A DNA stretch of 64,000 bases from Dimargaris cristalligena (taxonomy: Eukaryota > Kickxellomycota > Dimargaritomycetes > Dimargaritales > Dimargaritaceae): positions 1 through 64,000 of the forward strand of contig JANBQC010000027.1 of the NCBI GenBank assembly GCA_027576995.1, written 5' to 3'. The notes below the pieces were generated by a model. That model did not search any database. It saw only the letters and a list, made by a program, of their open reading frames with translations, and was not told the origin of the DNA. Positions 45,001 to 54,700 of the stretch are shown here, one piece after another. Both the position numbers and the translations under genes were made by a program. Each line of letters starts with the position of its first letter. The first letter of the stretch is position 1.

Positions 45001-46965
45001 GGAAATTAGCGTCGCAGCCAGGGAGGTGGGGTTGGGATTGGTGGACAGCCGCCGCATATCCTGACCGGATGCACCGGGGGTAGGGGTCGCCGGGGTGGAT
45101 GGTGGGTGGCCGGGTGTGGTCGGGGAGGCCTGGGCTAGTCTACCCGAAGAAGTTCTTTTCCGATTACTCTTGGATTTGGGGGAGGGGGCCGGTGGGGAGG
45201 CGGCGTGGGCAAGGTAGCCCCCCGACCCGTTGGCCAGGAACATGGACTGCATACCCATAGCATGATCATTCGGGGTGGCCAGGGGGTTGGGGCTCGGGGC
45301 CGTCGATGATGAGACTACTTGGAACTGACCCACGCCAGCGTGGAGGGGGGAGGTGATTTTCCTATTGAGGGATAATTTGGTAGCATTCGACCCAGCAGCA
45401 CCCACCACTGACGACGCCCGACTGCTCAGGGGCGACGACGCCGCCGCGCCCATAGATCCGGGATTGGGGGTTAGTCGGGCAATGGGAGACGGGCCGGGGG
45501 GCTGACCAACCATGCCCATTGGGTTAGCGGCCGGCCGGGGTTGAATGGGAGCCGGATTAGAGCTTTGTCGTTTGATGGCAGTACCCGGCGGCTGGGGGGT
45601 TCCTCCCCCCTGATTGATCTGACCGGGGGGTAGCTGTCCGGGCCCTATATTCATCATAACCCCGGGGGGGCGTTGTTGCGGGACCTGGAACTGCTGGAAA
45701 TGGTGGGGATTCTGGGGGTACCGCTGCATCGCCTGGAATTGTTTCTGCTGAAGCTGTTGACTCTGAATCATATTGTTCATGAGGGTTTTCTGTTGCTGTG
45801 GGGTCATACTTTGGGCCATTTGGAACCAAGGGTTAAATGGAGGCCGTCCACCCATACCACTGGCCATGGCGGCGGCTTGGAACTGGGCCTGGTTGACAAA
45901 GGACTGGCCCGGGTTTGGTGGGCCCATGGAATGGAGGTTAAGGCCCCCGGGAGAGGGGTGGACTCCCTTGCCAGCGGAATAATTGGGGGTAGCATTGGGA
46001 TTAGACAGTTTTATGGCATTTGCGGCTGAGTTGGGTGGTTTGGATCCGTTGGCCTGTTGCTGCTTTGCGACCGTAGAATCCCAAAGCTGGTTGAGGATGT
46101 TGATGCTCTCCCCGTTCAACTGGTTCTTTTGCTGGAGATCTAGGATATTCTGCTGTTCGGACGGTGGTAAATTCATCATTTGAAGCTGCTGGGGTGTAAA
46201 TGAGGTCTGGGTGTTGGATCTAGCGGTGGGGGTCGGATGATGTGGCTGGGATGGGCCGCCATCGGCACTGGGAGGCTGTAGAGTGGCTGGACTTTCGGCT
46301 TGAAGTCCGTGCGCATTGATCGAGGACGATGTGGGTATTGGTGGCTGTGGTGGTGGTGGTTGGTGCTGGTGCTGCTGCTGCTGTTGTTGGTGTTGCTGTT
46401 GTTGGTGTTGCTGTTGTTGGTGTTGCTGTTGTTGGTGTTGCTGTTGGTGATGTGATGGTGGACGCGCCATTTGAGCACCGGAATGATAGCCGAGTTGCGA
46501 GAAACCACCCAGCCCAGCCTGGTTAGGGTTATTCATCATGCCTATATTGAGGCCCGCGTTAGGACCCATGAGAGGGAGACCAGGGTTCGAAACACCCCCC
46601 ATACCCGTCGCCCCGGCGTTAGGATTGCCATTGACGTTGGGGGCCATGTGATTGGGGAAATTGAGAGTACCGACATTCCCAGGCATGTTATAAGGAAACA
46701 TGGGGTTTCCGCCTTGGAAGTACTGCATATTGGGTGGACCGGGTGCATTGCTAGTGGGGATGTTACTGCTGGCCAAAGAAGGGTTGGACGGGTGAGCTGT
46801 GCTAAACGCGGGCTGGCCGTAAAGGCCACTTTGATGAGCAGCCAAGTACGGGTTGTTGGGGTAGGCGCCAATCGGGGGAGCGGAAGTGCCAGGGTTGAAA
46901 TTAGGCCGAATTTGACCCGCGAAATTCAGGTTTGGTTGTTGAAAGTTCGGCAGCTCGTTGGACAT
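42043..46965 (-). CDS. SNF5: SWI/SNF chromatin-remodelling subunit SNF5
   Basis: Intronless, 1640 aa. It is a core subunit of the SWI/SNF nucleosome remodeller (SMARCB1/INI1 family). Residues 1 to about 820 are Pro/Gln/Asn/Met-rich activation-type sequence with a His/Gln tract (about 168-210), as in yeast Snf5. SNF5 repeat 1 starts near residue 850 (LVPIRIELESDGHRLRDTFTW, then SHELFAETLCEDLQLP). Repeat 2 starts near 975 (VVIRIDITVGNVALMDQFEWD) but is interrupted by about 150 residues carrying CTRCKC and CTCP clusters. It resumes at DPEHFAASFCADLGLSGEFL. The conserved YPFDGSLVEDLDLQ, ELSALELERKEKDDDRD and RRKRRQ region follows. The C-terminus is Ser/Pro-rich and ends acidic. Confidence 0.94.
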   Translation of the reverse strand: MSNELPNFQQPNLNFAGQIRPNFNPGTSAPPIGAYPNNPYLAAHQSGLYGQPAFSTAHPSNPSLASSNIPTSNAPGPPNMQYFQGGNPMFPYNMPGNVGTLNFPNHMAPNVNGNPNAGATGMGGVSNPGLPLMGPNAGLNIGMMNNPNQAGLGGFSQLGYHSGAQMARPPSHHQQQHQQQQHQQQQHQQQQHQQQQQQHQHQPPPPQPPIPTSSSINAHGLQAESPATLQPPSADGGPSQPHHPTPTARSNTQTSFTPQQLQMMNLPPSEQQNILDLQQKNQLNGESINILNQLWDSTVAKQQQANGSKPPNSAANAIKLSNPNATPNYSAGKGVHPSPGGLNLHSMGPPNPGQSFVNQAQFQAAAMASGMGGRPPFNPWFQMAQSMTPQQQKTLMNNMIQSQQLQQKQFQAMQRYPQNPHHFQQFQVPQQRPPGVMMNIGPGQLPPGQINQGGGTPQPPGTAIKRQSSNPAPIQPRPAANPMGMVGQPPGPSPIARLTPNPGSMGAAASSPLSSRASSVVGAAGSNATKLSLNRKITSPLHAGVGQFQVVSSSTAPSPNPLATPNDHAMGMQSMFLANGSGGYLAHAASPPAPSPKSKSNRKRTSSGRLAQASPTTPGHPPSTPATPTPGASGQDMRRLSTNPNPTSLAATLISELHSPTPLPPDVQAKLMSQINIAHVPPGDTSARSIVATPSRLTFHNESPVGQPSAGRFAINGSNATLSGPNAKGAVSQEPSLPARPVASALPPKPTGSPVDTVSLPSQKRKMYEDSVTHYQQDKETLDRAFVQQAQASKNRLIQGHQQLELQRMMVGDRYVFPGIKPLPSWEALMSYPHPLVQVQSSSRPNRLRKRPVPCSSREQLYAQAQIDERLVPIRIELESDGHRLRDTFTWNLNDTLISHELFAETLCEDLQLPSTLFVPGMVKQMKEQIADYQGHSYLSQAESHSDILFPDVKVKSESTAQGIHPSSSSGNGPRLATNDLRVVIRIDITVGNVALMDQFEWDVGRNIIAEAYKIKQNLMETEAESNSTGPGPSRTQWDILIAECEAAAQPRSTNPPSCTRCKCPSDSQTPIPTPSSSIPEDSNGVLNSAPGPTAPDLGYGLFHIAFNPGPPGATNLCTCPTNDSHAPLKSTSTPDAPMDTSQDGGHQLREFNRQIWELGQGCQDPEHFAASFCADLGLSGEFLTAVAHSIREQLFIYTKSLLLLGYPFDGSLVEDLDLQGAFLPPISTVVRSSREVNEFTPSLVELSALELERKEKDDDRDIRRKRRQTRGRRGILLPDREPLKTTRTLWRFNYNAVMSRPSYNEDSLPEDGRGATQGSAPGLPRSLFAGHEIVEVPELPPVPATPTVTSTVSGTAGMAGPPASGHPGLGGAASSHPPLTPSLPPSAETFQPIGMGMKRSASSSFGTSSQMTPLPLQVPVKSEIICNTGYSLPPPPSRIPASAPFVSHPPGIGVAAAVVATTTAATRPAAMMSSFPSSEHTMASGRRPTLSMSATEHGPRTMVSHPPTMFSSGIVHSLPPASSPVVPAHPVATTGSGHDNFRPFQHYQGRPPMHYSQPSHSPTTLTPMNLSAASTSVSSAPSVTATQIQAASHIHHQSPLPPYSPEIAKSTQRRPSDLPSLADSLSFDDSEFDLSDGDL
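46381..46440 (-). repeat. 15-bp minisatellite encoding His/Gln repeats in SNF5
   Basis: Four perfect tandem copies of CTGTTGTTGGTGTTG (plus-strand reading) encode repeating Gln-His-Gln-Gln-Gln, with less regular Gln/His codons on both sides. The 15-base period keeps the reading frame when copies are gained or lost. Confidence 0.85.
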
Positions 46966-48519
46966 GGCCGGCCGAAACAGGTATAAAAGCAGGCTAAGCC
47001 AAGTAAATATAAAAAATAAAGGTGGGCCGTATGGGGAAGTGCGTGTATCAAGCTAAATAGAGTCAGGGTATCTAGGAAATCGGTATTTTGATAGAACGAA
47101 AACTAGGGAGCAGGGGTTGTGCGCAATAGAAACTAGATACTAAACCAACCTCAATAAAAAGGGAGGAATAAGCGTGAGCAGGGATGGGGGGACCACGGGA
47201 CAATGTGGTGGAGGATAGCTATGTCGACAAAAACAATATAAGGGGAATAGCTTAGAATAGAGGTAGGGAAATAAGATAAGAATAACGGGATTCAAGGCGC
47301 GTGAATTGACTATAGATGGCCAGATGGTTATGTAAAACGCTGGTCAGAGACCATCCAATGCGACCAGGGTGGTCTATATATGTACGCGTTAAGACCAAGG
47401 AATACGCTACGGGGTGAATAGAGTGGAGGGGGTAAGGGGGGAGAAGATCACAAAAGGCGTATTAAGGGAGAAGAATGATTGCAGATCGACTTGGCAAGTA
47501 AAGAAGTTCTGGGGAGGGAGTTGGTATAAAAGCCGCGTGAGGGGGGAGTGGTGAGCCAAGTAGCGGTCGAAAATGGAGTCGTTAATATCGGTGAGAGATA
47601 AGTGAGGTTAAGTCGCGACTGGCAGTTCCAAAGCGGAGATAGTATAATAGTAGGCAAATTTAAAGAAAAGGAAGCGCAGAGCAGTTGTTGACAAGGGCGT
47701 TTGGTTAGTGGAAAGTAAAGCGCATATACACATAGTGGTGGCAGGGCTTATACTACCTAACCTATTCCTAGGCCTATAGCCAAGTAAGCAGTGGTCCACA
47801 AAAGAGCCGCAGGTGGGGGGAATGCTTTTAATTTTTAAAGGGGAGGGGTATTTTATGACCCACTAACGAGCGACCCCCACTCGGAAATAGTTCTAGAGGT
47901 ATGAGATAGTACCAGGTAGAAAAGAACGGAGCTATGAACCTACATAAACGATACCCGCCGAAACCCTAGAGATAAGCAGCTGGAAGACCGAAAGAAGCGA
48001 AGACCGAGTAGGGAGGGAAAGAGACTCGAGCTCGGTAATGGGAACTGATAGAAGGCGGGGGAGTGTGTGACAAGAAGCGCGTAGTTTATGGGGTATAACT
48101 AAAGAGGCGATCGGAAAAGACTAGCAACAAAAGGGATCGAGTACTAAAGAAGGAGGGAGTTTGGAAACAAAAGGGGAAAGAGAAAAAAGACAGTTGGGCT
48201 CTCATTCAACCTCCCAGCTACATTGGTATTAGGTGTGGTGGGGTCGTCTCTCTTTCAGTTTGGCTGTATGCAGTGGTATATATATATATATATATATGTG
48301 TGTGTGAGGAATCTTTTACAACCAAAACTGTCGTTGAGAAGTGAAGTAGTATAGCAGCATATAGATAAAGCGATCGAGACTAATGCATATAATATGAAGA
48401 AGGTAAGTTTATTGTCTCGTTGGCAGGACATACTAAGCCGGTTAGAGAAGGAGGAGTTATAGGGTTAGAGGAAATATGTAAGATGGTGGGAGTAGTAACT
48501 GGTATGAGCCGTTCTTATT
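46966..48519. other. SNF5 upstream region
   Basis: A purine-rich long leader or promoter of SNF5. A (TA)n/(TG)n microsatellite lies at about 48280-48306. No gene supported. Confidence 0.5.
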
Positions 48520-48559
48520 CCTCAGACTCCTTGATTGCGGAGGTGCAGGGGGACCCCAT

Positions 48560-48567
48560 TAAATGGG

Positions 48568-48599
<32 letters not shown>

Positions 48600-48950
48600 C
48601 ATCAATGAAATGCCTCTCTTGTTCTGCATTACGTTGGACATGGCACTATCGCGGGTATCGATCGCCAGCGACCAGTATAAAATGTCGTCTTTGGAGCCGG
48701 TGTACAGCTCCACTCCACACTCAACGACCCGATAATTAGAATCCCCTTTGGTTATTAGATGCGACTAAAATGTATTCTGACTTTTCCCCACTGACCACGA
48801 AGCGTCTTTAATTGACCAAATTGGATAAGAGGGGTCCCCAAATATCGGGCTGGGGAGCTATTAAAAGCGCAGTTCCGAGGATTTGATACGTCTACCATAT
48901 ACATACTAGTCGGCAATGTGGGAGAAAGGTCTAATTTTAACATTCAAATT
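48560..48950 (-). pseudogene. possible decayed WD40 gene (WRAP53/TCAB1-like)
   Basis: On the minus strand, two fragments in different frames are separated by stop codons. The upstream one has LSPTLPTSMYMVDVSNP and ends LKTLRGQWGKVRIHFSRI. The downstream one has VELYTGSKDDILYWSLAIDT then NVMQNKRGISL. Order and wording recall the WRAP53 WD40 stretch that reads LYxxGSxxRSxGLY, GHxGGVTxxxFS, LxxGxRKDxELLCWDLR, NQRIxFDLD. Frame changes, stop codons and a (TA)n array (about 48569-48594) directly in the downstream path suggest a relic. Alternatives are chance resemblance, or a live gene with introns I failed to trace. Confidence 0.3.
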
Positions 48951-50955
48951 TCCCAGTCTCATTACATTTCCAGTCCCCCCCTTCCCGAGAACCCTGACCG
49001 GTCCCCTTAACTCGCCACGTTGGACGGGCCAACGGAACAAGGAATTCACTCAGCCTATCACCTATGTGGGAAGGTGGGGATGGCCACATTATAGAGCCGG
49101 CTAATAATAATAATAACAGTAGTACTAGTAATATTATATATATATATATATAAACAACCCCGACGGTGGTAATGACTGGGCAGTGGTAATTAGGGGAACT
49201 AATAGATCTTTCCACTCAACGGTAGGGAACGAGGTAAACCCTGAATCCCACGGATTTATTCACAGCCCGATAGAGGGGCACGCGTGTTATACTCCTCCTC
49301 CTATTAATTCGTCCCCTGGATAAGATGGGGGATATGTACGCGTTTCGTCTCGACGCGCCCAGGGTTTCCTGGGTTGTACGGAGCCAACCTTCGGGAATAA
49401 ATACTGGCTAGGGGAAAAGAGACGGGGGCTCTGTTTAACCAACCATCGCTTTCAACAGGGGGAAGAAGGGTGAGGCAGATCCCCCTCCTCTTCCCTTCAA
49501 CAGTGAGCGAATCCTCTTGTGCCACACAACTGCTACCATAATGTACACTCCCCTCTCACTGTCTAGATAGTAGTGCTGGGGGATGATGGTGAGGGAAGAG
49601 AGAGAGGGTTGGTTGGGCGTCTGTACATTTTAAAATCACGTGCATCTTATTATATGTCCATCTCTTCTTTCCCCTATGGCTCCTTAAATTCTGCTTTTCC
49701 AACCAAAAAAATACCACACCAGGATCAGCAGCCGGACAGAGCACCTCAAATAATTTTACAGTCGCACAGATCTAGCAGTAGTATTAGTATTAGTTCGCTA
49801 TAATAGGTAAGGTCGTCTTGGGAAGATTTCCTGGCTTAGCATGCCAACTGGTTCTCGTGACAAATCATGTAGGGGGTGCAACTACACTGAATCGTACTAA
49901 ATGTGCGTACCGGCCCTGCCAAATCTGTCAGCATTTATTTGACATGCAGGCCTCCAGTATTTGTATTTTGGTCCCATATATCCATGGGCCAGTTGGGGAC
50001 CTACTATTTATATTCTTACATCTGGTTTATTGAACATCTTAACCCATCGGTAACACAATCCTCTTCACTCTCGTTTTTTAGCTGCCGTATAGTTCTAGCG
50101 ATTAAACCGATTGCAAAACCAACCGTGGGCTGGATGCACTTTATGTACAGCCATGTGTTGCACAAATGAGAGGCTGGGCAAGGCAAGGGCTTTTCACGCT
50201 TAATGATATGTAAGGCGGAATTGTCACGAGAGGGTGATAGGGTGGTGGGCACATCATGCGCGGCGTTATGTGGCTCTCCAGCTTCAGAATGCTCAATCTG
50301 ACCAACTCTCTCTCCACCAACTGTTGCTATATATAGCTTTAGCAGAGAGAGGGTGGGGGTTTCGGATGGTGTCATTGGCGTGGTATCACACGCACTCCGC
50401 CAGGAGACTGGGGCTTTAATTTAATACCCCGGCCGAAACAAACAAAGGGTCTCTGATGGCGAATCTCATACCGGGTTGAATAAAATCGCGGATTCTACGA
50501 CTGGTACTGTTCGGTAAAAATACTACTACTGTCCACGCTTTCACAGACCACCGTCCGGCCCCAGCTTGCTCACAGACATTATACATTTTATATTATTATT
50601 ACTATTATTATTATCATCATCATTACCACTGCGCCAGCCATGCTGTTCCGCTCATATACGCCATCTTCTCTCTTATTTATGTAATTTTAATGGCTTAGTT
50701 ATTCAAAACGCTACTTTGTATTGTCTCCTACAGCCCATCCCTTATTACCCAGTCCGTTCAAAACGGCGTCCTCCCTAATATTGCAACATATATCCCTTTG
50801 TTCCTTTCATATTATCCTGATTAATATCAATTTAGACCTGTCCCTTTTTGATTATTTATTCCAATAACGTTTACAATTACACTTTTTTTATCGTACAGTT
50901 ATCGGTCAATTATATCGGATTCTAGCCGGTTTTTCATAACCTACCGCCTTATGTC
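48951..50955. other. 2-kb region upstream of the permease
   Basis: No gene supported. It contains (TA)n at about 49133-49152, trinucleotide TTA/ATC runs near 50590-50625, and the AT-rich permease promoter. Confidence 0.5.
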
Positions 50956-52593
50956 ATGGTAGTTTGGGCGGATAATAATTACGAGGTGGGCGGTATCAAA
51001 GGAGTCGATTACACCGTTGCCTCGTACGACGACCAGAAAAATGACCTAAAAGATACGGGAGATGGTCCCTCTCCGGACGAACCTGCCAGCGACTCCAACG
51101 CACCCGTTGAATTACCACCGACCATGGGCGTGTTGAGCGGCACCGCCCTAGTTTGTGGCCTCATGATAGGTTCGGGGATTTTCTCGACCCCCGCCAATGT
51201 CCTAACTTTAACAGGTTCGGCGGGTGCTGCTCTTCTCGTCTGGGCCCTTGGGGCCATCATTACGCTCTGCGGTGCTCTGTCGTACGTCGAACTGGGTACC
51301 ATGTTGCCTAAATCCGGAGGTGAACAGACCTACTTGGATTACGCCTTCCGCAAACCCCGCGCGCTACTGGCCTTTTTGTTCTGCTTCTGTGTCATTGTTT
51401 GTATTCGACCGGGATCAGCGGCGGCCAATTCCACCGTGTTCGGCAAGTACGTTTTATACGCCGGTTACGGTCCCCGGGCCACCATCACCAACGCCTACGT
51501 CAGTGCCCATTTCGACTGGCTGGCCCGTGCTTTGGGGGTGACCTGTCTTACCCTCATCGCCATCCTCAACTGTGTCTCGGTGAAATGGGCCCTCCGGGTC
51601 CATAACGTTCTCACTTGGATTAAGCTAATGACGCTCCTCCTGATATCCCTAACAGGTCTAGTCATTTTATTCGGAGGGACCCACGTTGCCCGCAGTGACC
51701 TATGGGGCCAGGGGTTCCGTGGCACCACCACCAGCATGAACCAATACTCGCGGGCCCTCTACTCGGCCCTGTGGGCCTACGACGGCTGGAACAATCTCAA
51801 CTATTCGCTGGGTGAACTCAAACGGCCCCGGCGTAACCTCCCCATTTGTGTCGTCGGGGGGGTTTCCCTCACCGCTGGCCTGTATTTGCTGACCAACGTT
51901 GCTTATTTCAGTGTCATTTCCCTCGCCGACGCCCACGATTCCAAGGAAGTGCTGGCCGGTCGGTGGGGCGACTTGGTGTTTGGCACCACTTTCGGTCGCA
52001 TCATCATTCCGTTGGCTATTGCTATTTCGTGTGCCGGTAGCGTGTCCGCCATGATGTTCACCATTTCCCGAATTATCCTCGTCGCCGCCCAGGCGGGGTA
52101 CATGCCCTACGGAGAGCGATTGGTGACCCTAAGCGAACGGTTCGGGACCCCTTACCGAGGGGTTCTACTCCAATGGGCCCTCTCGCTAATCTATATGCTC
52201 GCCCCGCCCCCCGGCAACGTATTCGAATTCCTGGTGGATATGCAGAGTTACCCAACGTGGGTGTTTTACGGCATCTCCCTCGTGGGCCTCATCTATCTCC
52301 GCTGGAAAGACCCGGGCAAACTGCGGCCTTTCCGCGTGTGGCTGCCTATCCCGATTATATTCATTTTGGCGACCGTGTTTTTATCGATTTTCCCATTCGT
52401 GCCCCCCACTAGCCCGCCGGATAGTGGTATTCCCTATTTCTTATCGGCCCTCATGGGTCTGGTGTATATGCTCTTGGGTATCCCGGTGTGGTATTTCTTG
52501 GTTCATCGCAAAGACCGTAAATACGGCCCACCCCCCGGCCCCGACGAAGCCGAGAATTCCCTGTCCGTCGACGACTCTAGTATGAAACAATGA
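50956..52593 (+). CDS. LAT/SLC7-type amino-acid permease (MUP1-like)
   Basis: Intronless, 545 aa. It is a plasma- or organelle-membrane amino-acid transporter of the APC superfamily. A hydrophilic N-terminus (residues 1 to about 52) precedes about 12 hydrophobic segments. GLMIGSGIFSTPANVL in the first is the LAT substrate-binding Gly-Ser-Gly-Ile-Phe signature. YVELGTMLPKSGGEQTYLDYAF follows the second segment. SALWAYDGWNNLNYSLGELK with PRRNLP is the conserved sixth-segment region of LAT and methionine-permease families. The tail is hydrophilic (KDRKYGPPPGPDE). Substrate cannot be read from sequence; fungal MUP1-type methionine/cysteine transport is the closest guess. No partner heavy chain is expected in fungi. 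Confidence 0.92.
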   Translation: MVVWADNNYEVGGIKGVDYTVASYDDQKNDLKDTGDGPSPDEPASDSNAPVELPPTMGVLSGTALVCGLMIGSGIFSTPANVLTLTGSAGAALLVWALGAIITLCGALSYVELGTMLPKSGGEQTYLDYAFRKPRALLAFLFCFCVIVCIRPGSAAANSTVFGKYVLYAGYGPRATITNAYVSAHFDWLARALGVTCLTLIAILNCVSVKWALRVHNVLTWIKLMTLLLISLTGLVILFGGTHVARSDLWGQGFRGTTTSMNQYSRALYSALWAYDGWNNLNYSLGELKRPRRNLPICVVGGVSLTAGLYLLTNVAYFSVISLADAHDSKEVLAGRWGDLVFGTTFGRIIIPLAIAISCAGSVSAMMFTISRIILVAAQAGYMPYGERLVTLSERFGTPYRGVLLQWALSLIYMLAPPPGNVFEFLVDMQSYPTWVFYGISLVGLIYLRWKDPGKLRPFRVWLPIPIIFILATVFLSIFPFVPPTSPPDSGIPYFLSALMGLVYMLLGIPVWYFLVHRKDRKYGPPPGPDEAENSLSVDDSSMKQ

Positions 52594-52896
52594 AGCGGAT
52601 TTCGTCGGCCAAAGAGGAAATCGATGTTCGATTCGAATGACACGCCCTTCTAAACGCGGGCCATTAAAACCCACTTCATTGTTTCATACTAGTGGTCATA
52701 CTTCACACCAAATGCTCTAATAATGTAAATGTAATATAGCTAAATCGGCGTTTATGTCCACACGAGCTATCGCTTTAGTTACCCTGTACCCCTTCAAAAA
52801 ACAAAAAACACAACCAGCCACTGGCAATATTCAACTAGGATTATACGTGATTGTTTTTATTTACTTATTGGTTTGCGGGTGCGGCTCCACGGCGAT
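52594..52896. other. convergent 3' spacer, permease / LYRM2-like
   Basis: 303 bases with no gene, containing the 3' ends of two convergent genes. TTCATTGTTTCATACTAGT near 52675-52692 is the reverse complement of the last codons of the permease (near 52575-52593), forming a short inverted repeat across the stop codon. Confidence 0.5.
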
Positions 52897-54119
52897 TTAC
52901 ATGGATTGGGCCGTTGAGAGCCCAATGGAGGCCTGTAATTGATGGAGTTGTTGTTGGCCTTGGGAGCGCAGCGATTTGATAATTGCCTAGAGTTTGGAGG
53001 CATTTGGCCGATCCGTAATAGTTATCGGCCCAGCATAAAGGGATGAGTGTAAACATAGCGGATCAAGATAAGTGAGTTGGAAATATCAAACAGCGGTAAC
53101 AGTGCTCAATAGGTTTAAGTCGATCGCGATCAAGCAGACCGATATCTGCTATGGTTTGCACCTTCATTAGGTGTAGGTCGATACAGTATTGTTTTTTTTT
53201 TTTTTTTCGTGAAAGCCAATTCATGGCCATTTTTAGATAGATATCTAATCATATCCAGGTCCCATTTTTCACTAAAGATCAGCCGCAAAGTTTAATTGTA
53301 ATAGGCCCAAACATTTACATTTTGTTTATTCAACCACAGGTTGATTCCCAGGCCGTCCGGGTATAATCCCATGGGGAGACCGAAATAATATTGCCAATTA
53401 GTCGCTTACTTACCCGATCCTGGACGTTTCGGTTACGTTCGAATTCCTCCCGTACCCACCGTTGTAGTTCTACACGGCTGTTCTTATCGTCGATTTCTAC
53501 ATATTGTTTTCCAGTAAGGTTTACAAAGGATAGCTGTTTGATAAGTTGAGTGCATGAATTTGCAAATAGACCCGGTGGAGTGTTTAGGTGAAAAGCACAT
53601 CCCGATCGTAGTATCTAATTGGTAGTATTTGATGGGTGGGGTCCCGAATCCATAATTATGAACTAGCCGAAATACCTCTACAATCAATTTAATAGACCGC
53701 ACTTACTATGAGTACAGCGAACAAAACTTCGATAGAGGTGAAGAACGCTTTGCCGGGTCATAAACTTAATGATATCCGATTTTTTTTAATAAAAAAATCA
53801 ACAAGATATCCAATTTGGTTAGAAGCGTTCACAATAATAAATAATCTTCAGAATAATAAACATACCGGTTATTGGCATCCGGATGAAAAGACACATCAAT
53901 ACGGTTTTGATATTCAAGTTGGGGAACGTGGATTTACTATACACAATAGGAATACCGCCTAATAGTCACAGGTGTAGTGCTGTGGAAGGAGGGGGGCGAT
54001 TGCTATTCGGAGATCTCTTGATTTCACAGGGCCCTTCAACCCGGAGGGATATAACTTACATCCTGAAGTGAGGGACCGGACGGTAGATTCCGTCGAAGGT
54101 ACCTAGTGGGAACTGTCAT
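52897..54119 (-). CDS. LYR-motif mitochondrial protein, LYRM2-like (96 aa)
   Basis: Four small exons, complement(52897..52986, 53414..53496, 53707..53764, 54060..54119), with phases 0, 1 and 0. The product starts MTVPTRYLRRNLPSG, a basic presequence-like N-terminus. It continues SLQDFMTRQSVLHLYRSFVR, which carries the LYR motif and aligns with LYRM2 (LTLKQFVRRQQVLLLYR). The middle contains LQRWVREEFERNR, matching LKDWAREEFRRNK. The end is helical (IKSLRSQGQQQLHQLQ). LYR proteins bind the acyl carrier protein and assist respiratory-complex or Fe-S assembly; LYRM2 is linked to complex I. No open frame longer than 60 codons covers the gene, so it would be missed by ORF scans. It diverges from NAA30. 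Confidence 0.85.
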
Positions 54120-54700
54120 ATTGTTGTGGTGGTGTATGCGTGTGTGTGTGTGTGTGTTGAGGGGGGGGGTGCCGGTGTTTAAATCTTGGAATGAGGATTC
54201 GACCCGATTCAATCAGAAGAGACTGGATTCACAATGTCTAAAGTCGTTTTAGGGAAGGAAAAGAAGCGGGGTTTAGCCCAAACGAATGGGTATTGAAGGA
54301 AATGGCCATTCAGGTTCAAGAGACTGAGGCTGGAGGGGGAAACGGGCTACTTAAACGAGCGTAAGGCCTGTATATGGTACTGGCGATTCATTTATTATGG
54401 GGCATACTATAGTGTCGTAGTTTAAATGCCTTGGCCACTTGAATGCTGCTTCCTCTGCCTTGGACTAACTATTCAAGGCATTTGAACCCATTACTTCTAC
54501 TGGTGAAAGGATTCAACAGCAGGTCTACTATACTTCTTCCTCCAGCCCCGCCCTCTCCCTTTGCTCGATTCTCACCCATTGCCAACTTTTATTTATTTAG
54601 TTATTTCCCCTGAACCCCACGGCACTACGTTCGGGGTTGCCTCTCTAGCCCCACTTATTTTTAGTACCACCCCTCGGTCTGCTTTAATCAACCCTCTGTC
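54120..54700. other. divergent promoter region, LYRM2-like / NAA30
   Basis: 581 bases between two divergent start codons. A (GT)n microsatellite and G-run lie near 54138-54171. A bidirectional promoter is plausible. No gene seen. Confidence 0.55.

Noticed and set aside
53708..53962. Plus-strand 84-codon frame near the LYRM2-like gene
   Set aside because: Overlaps the LYR-motif exon on the opposite strand; the minus-strand reading has the family match and splice sites.
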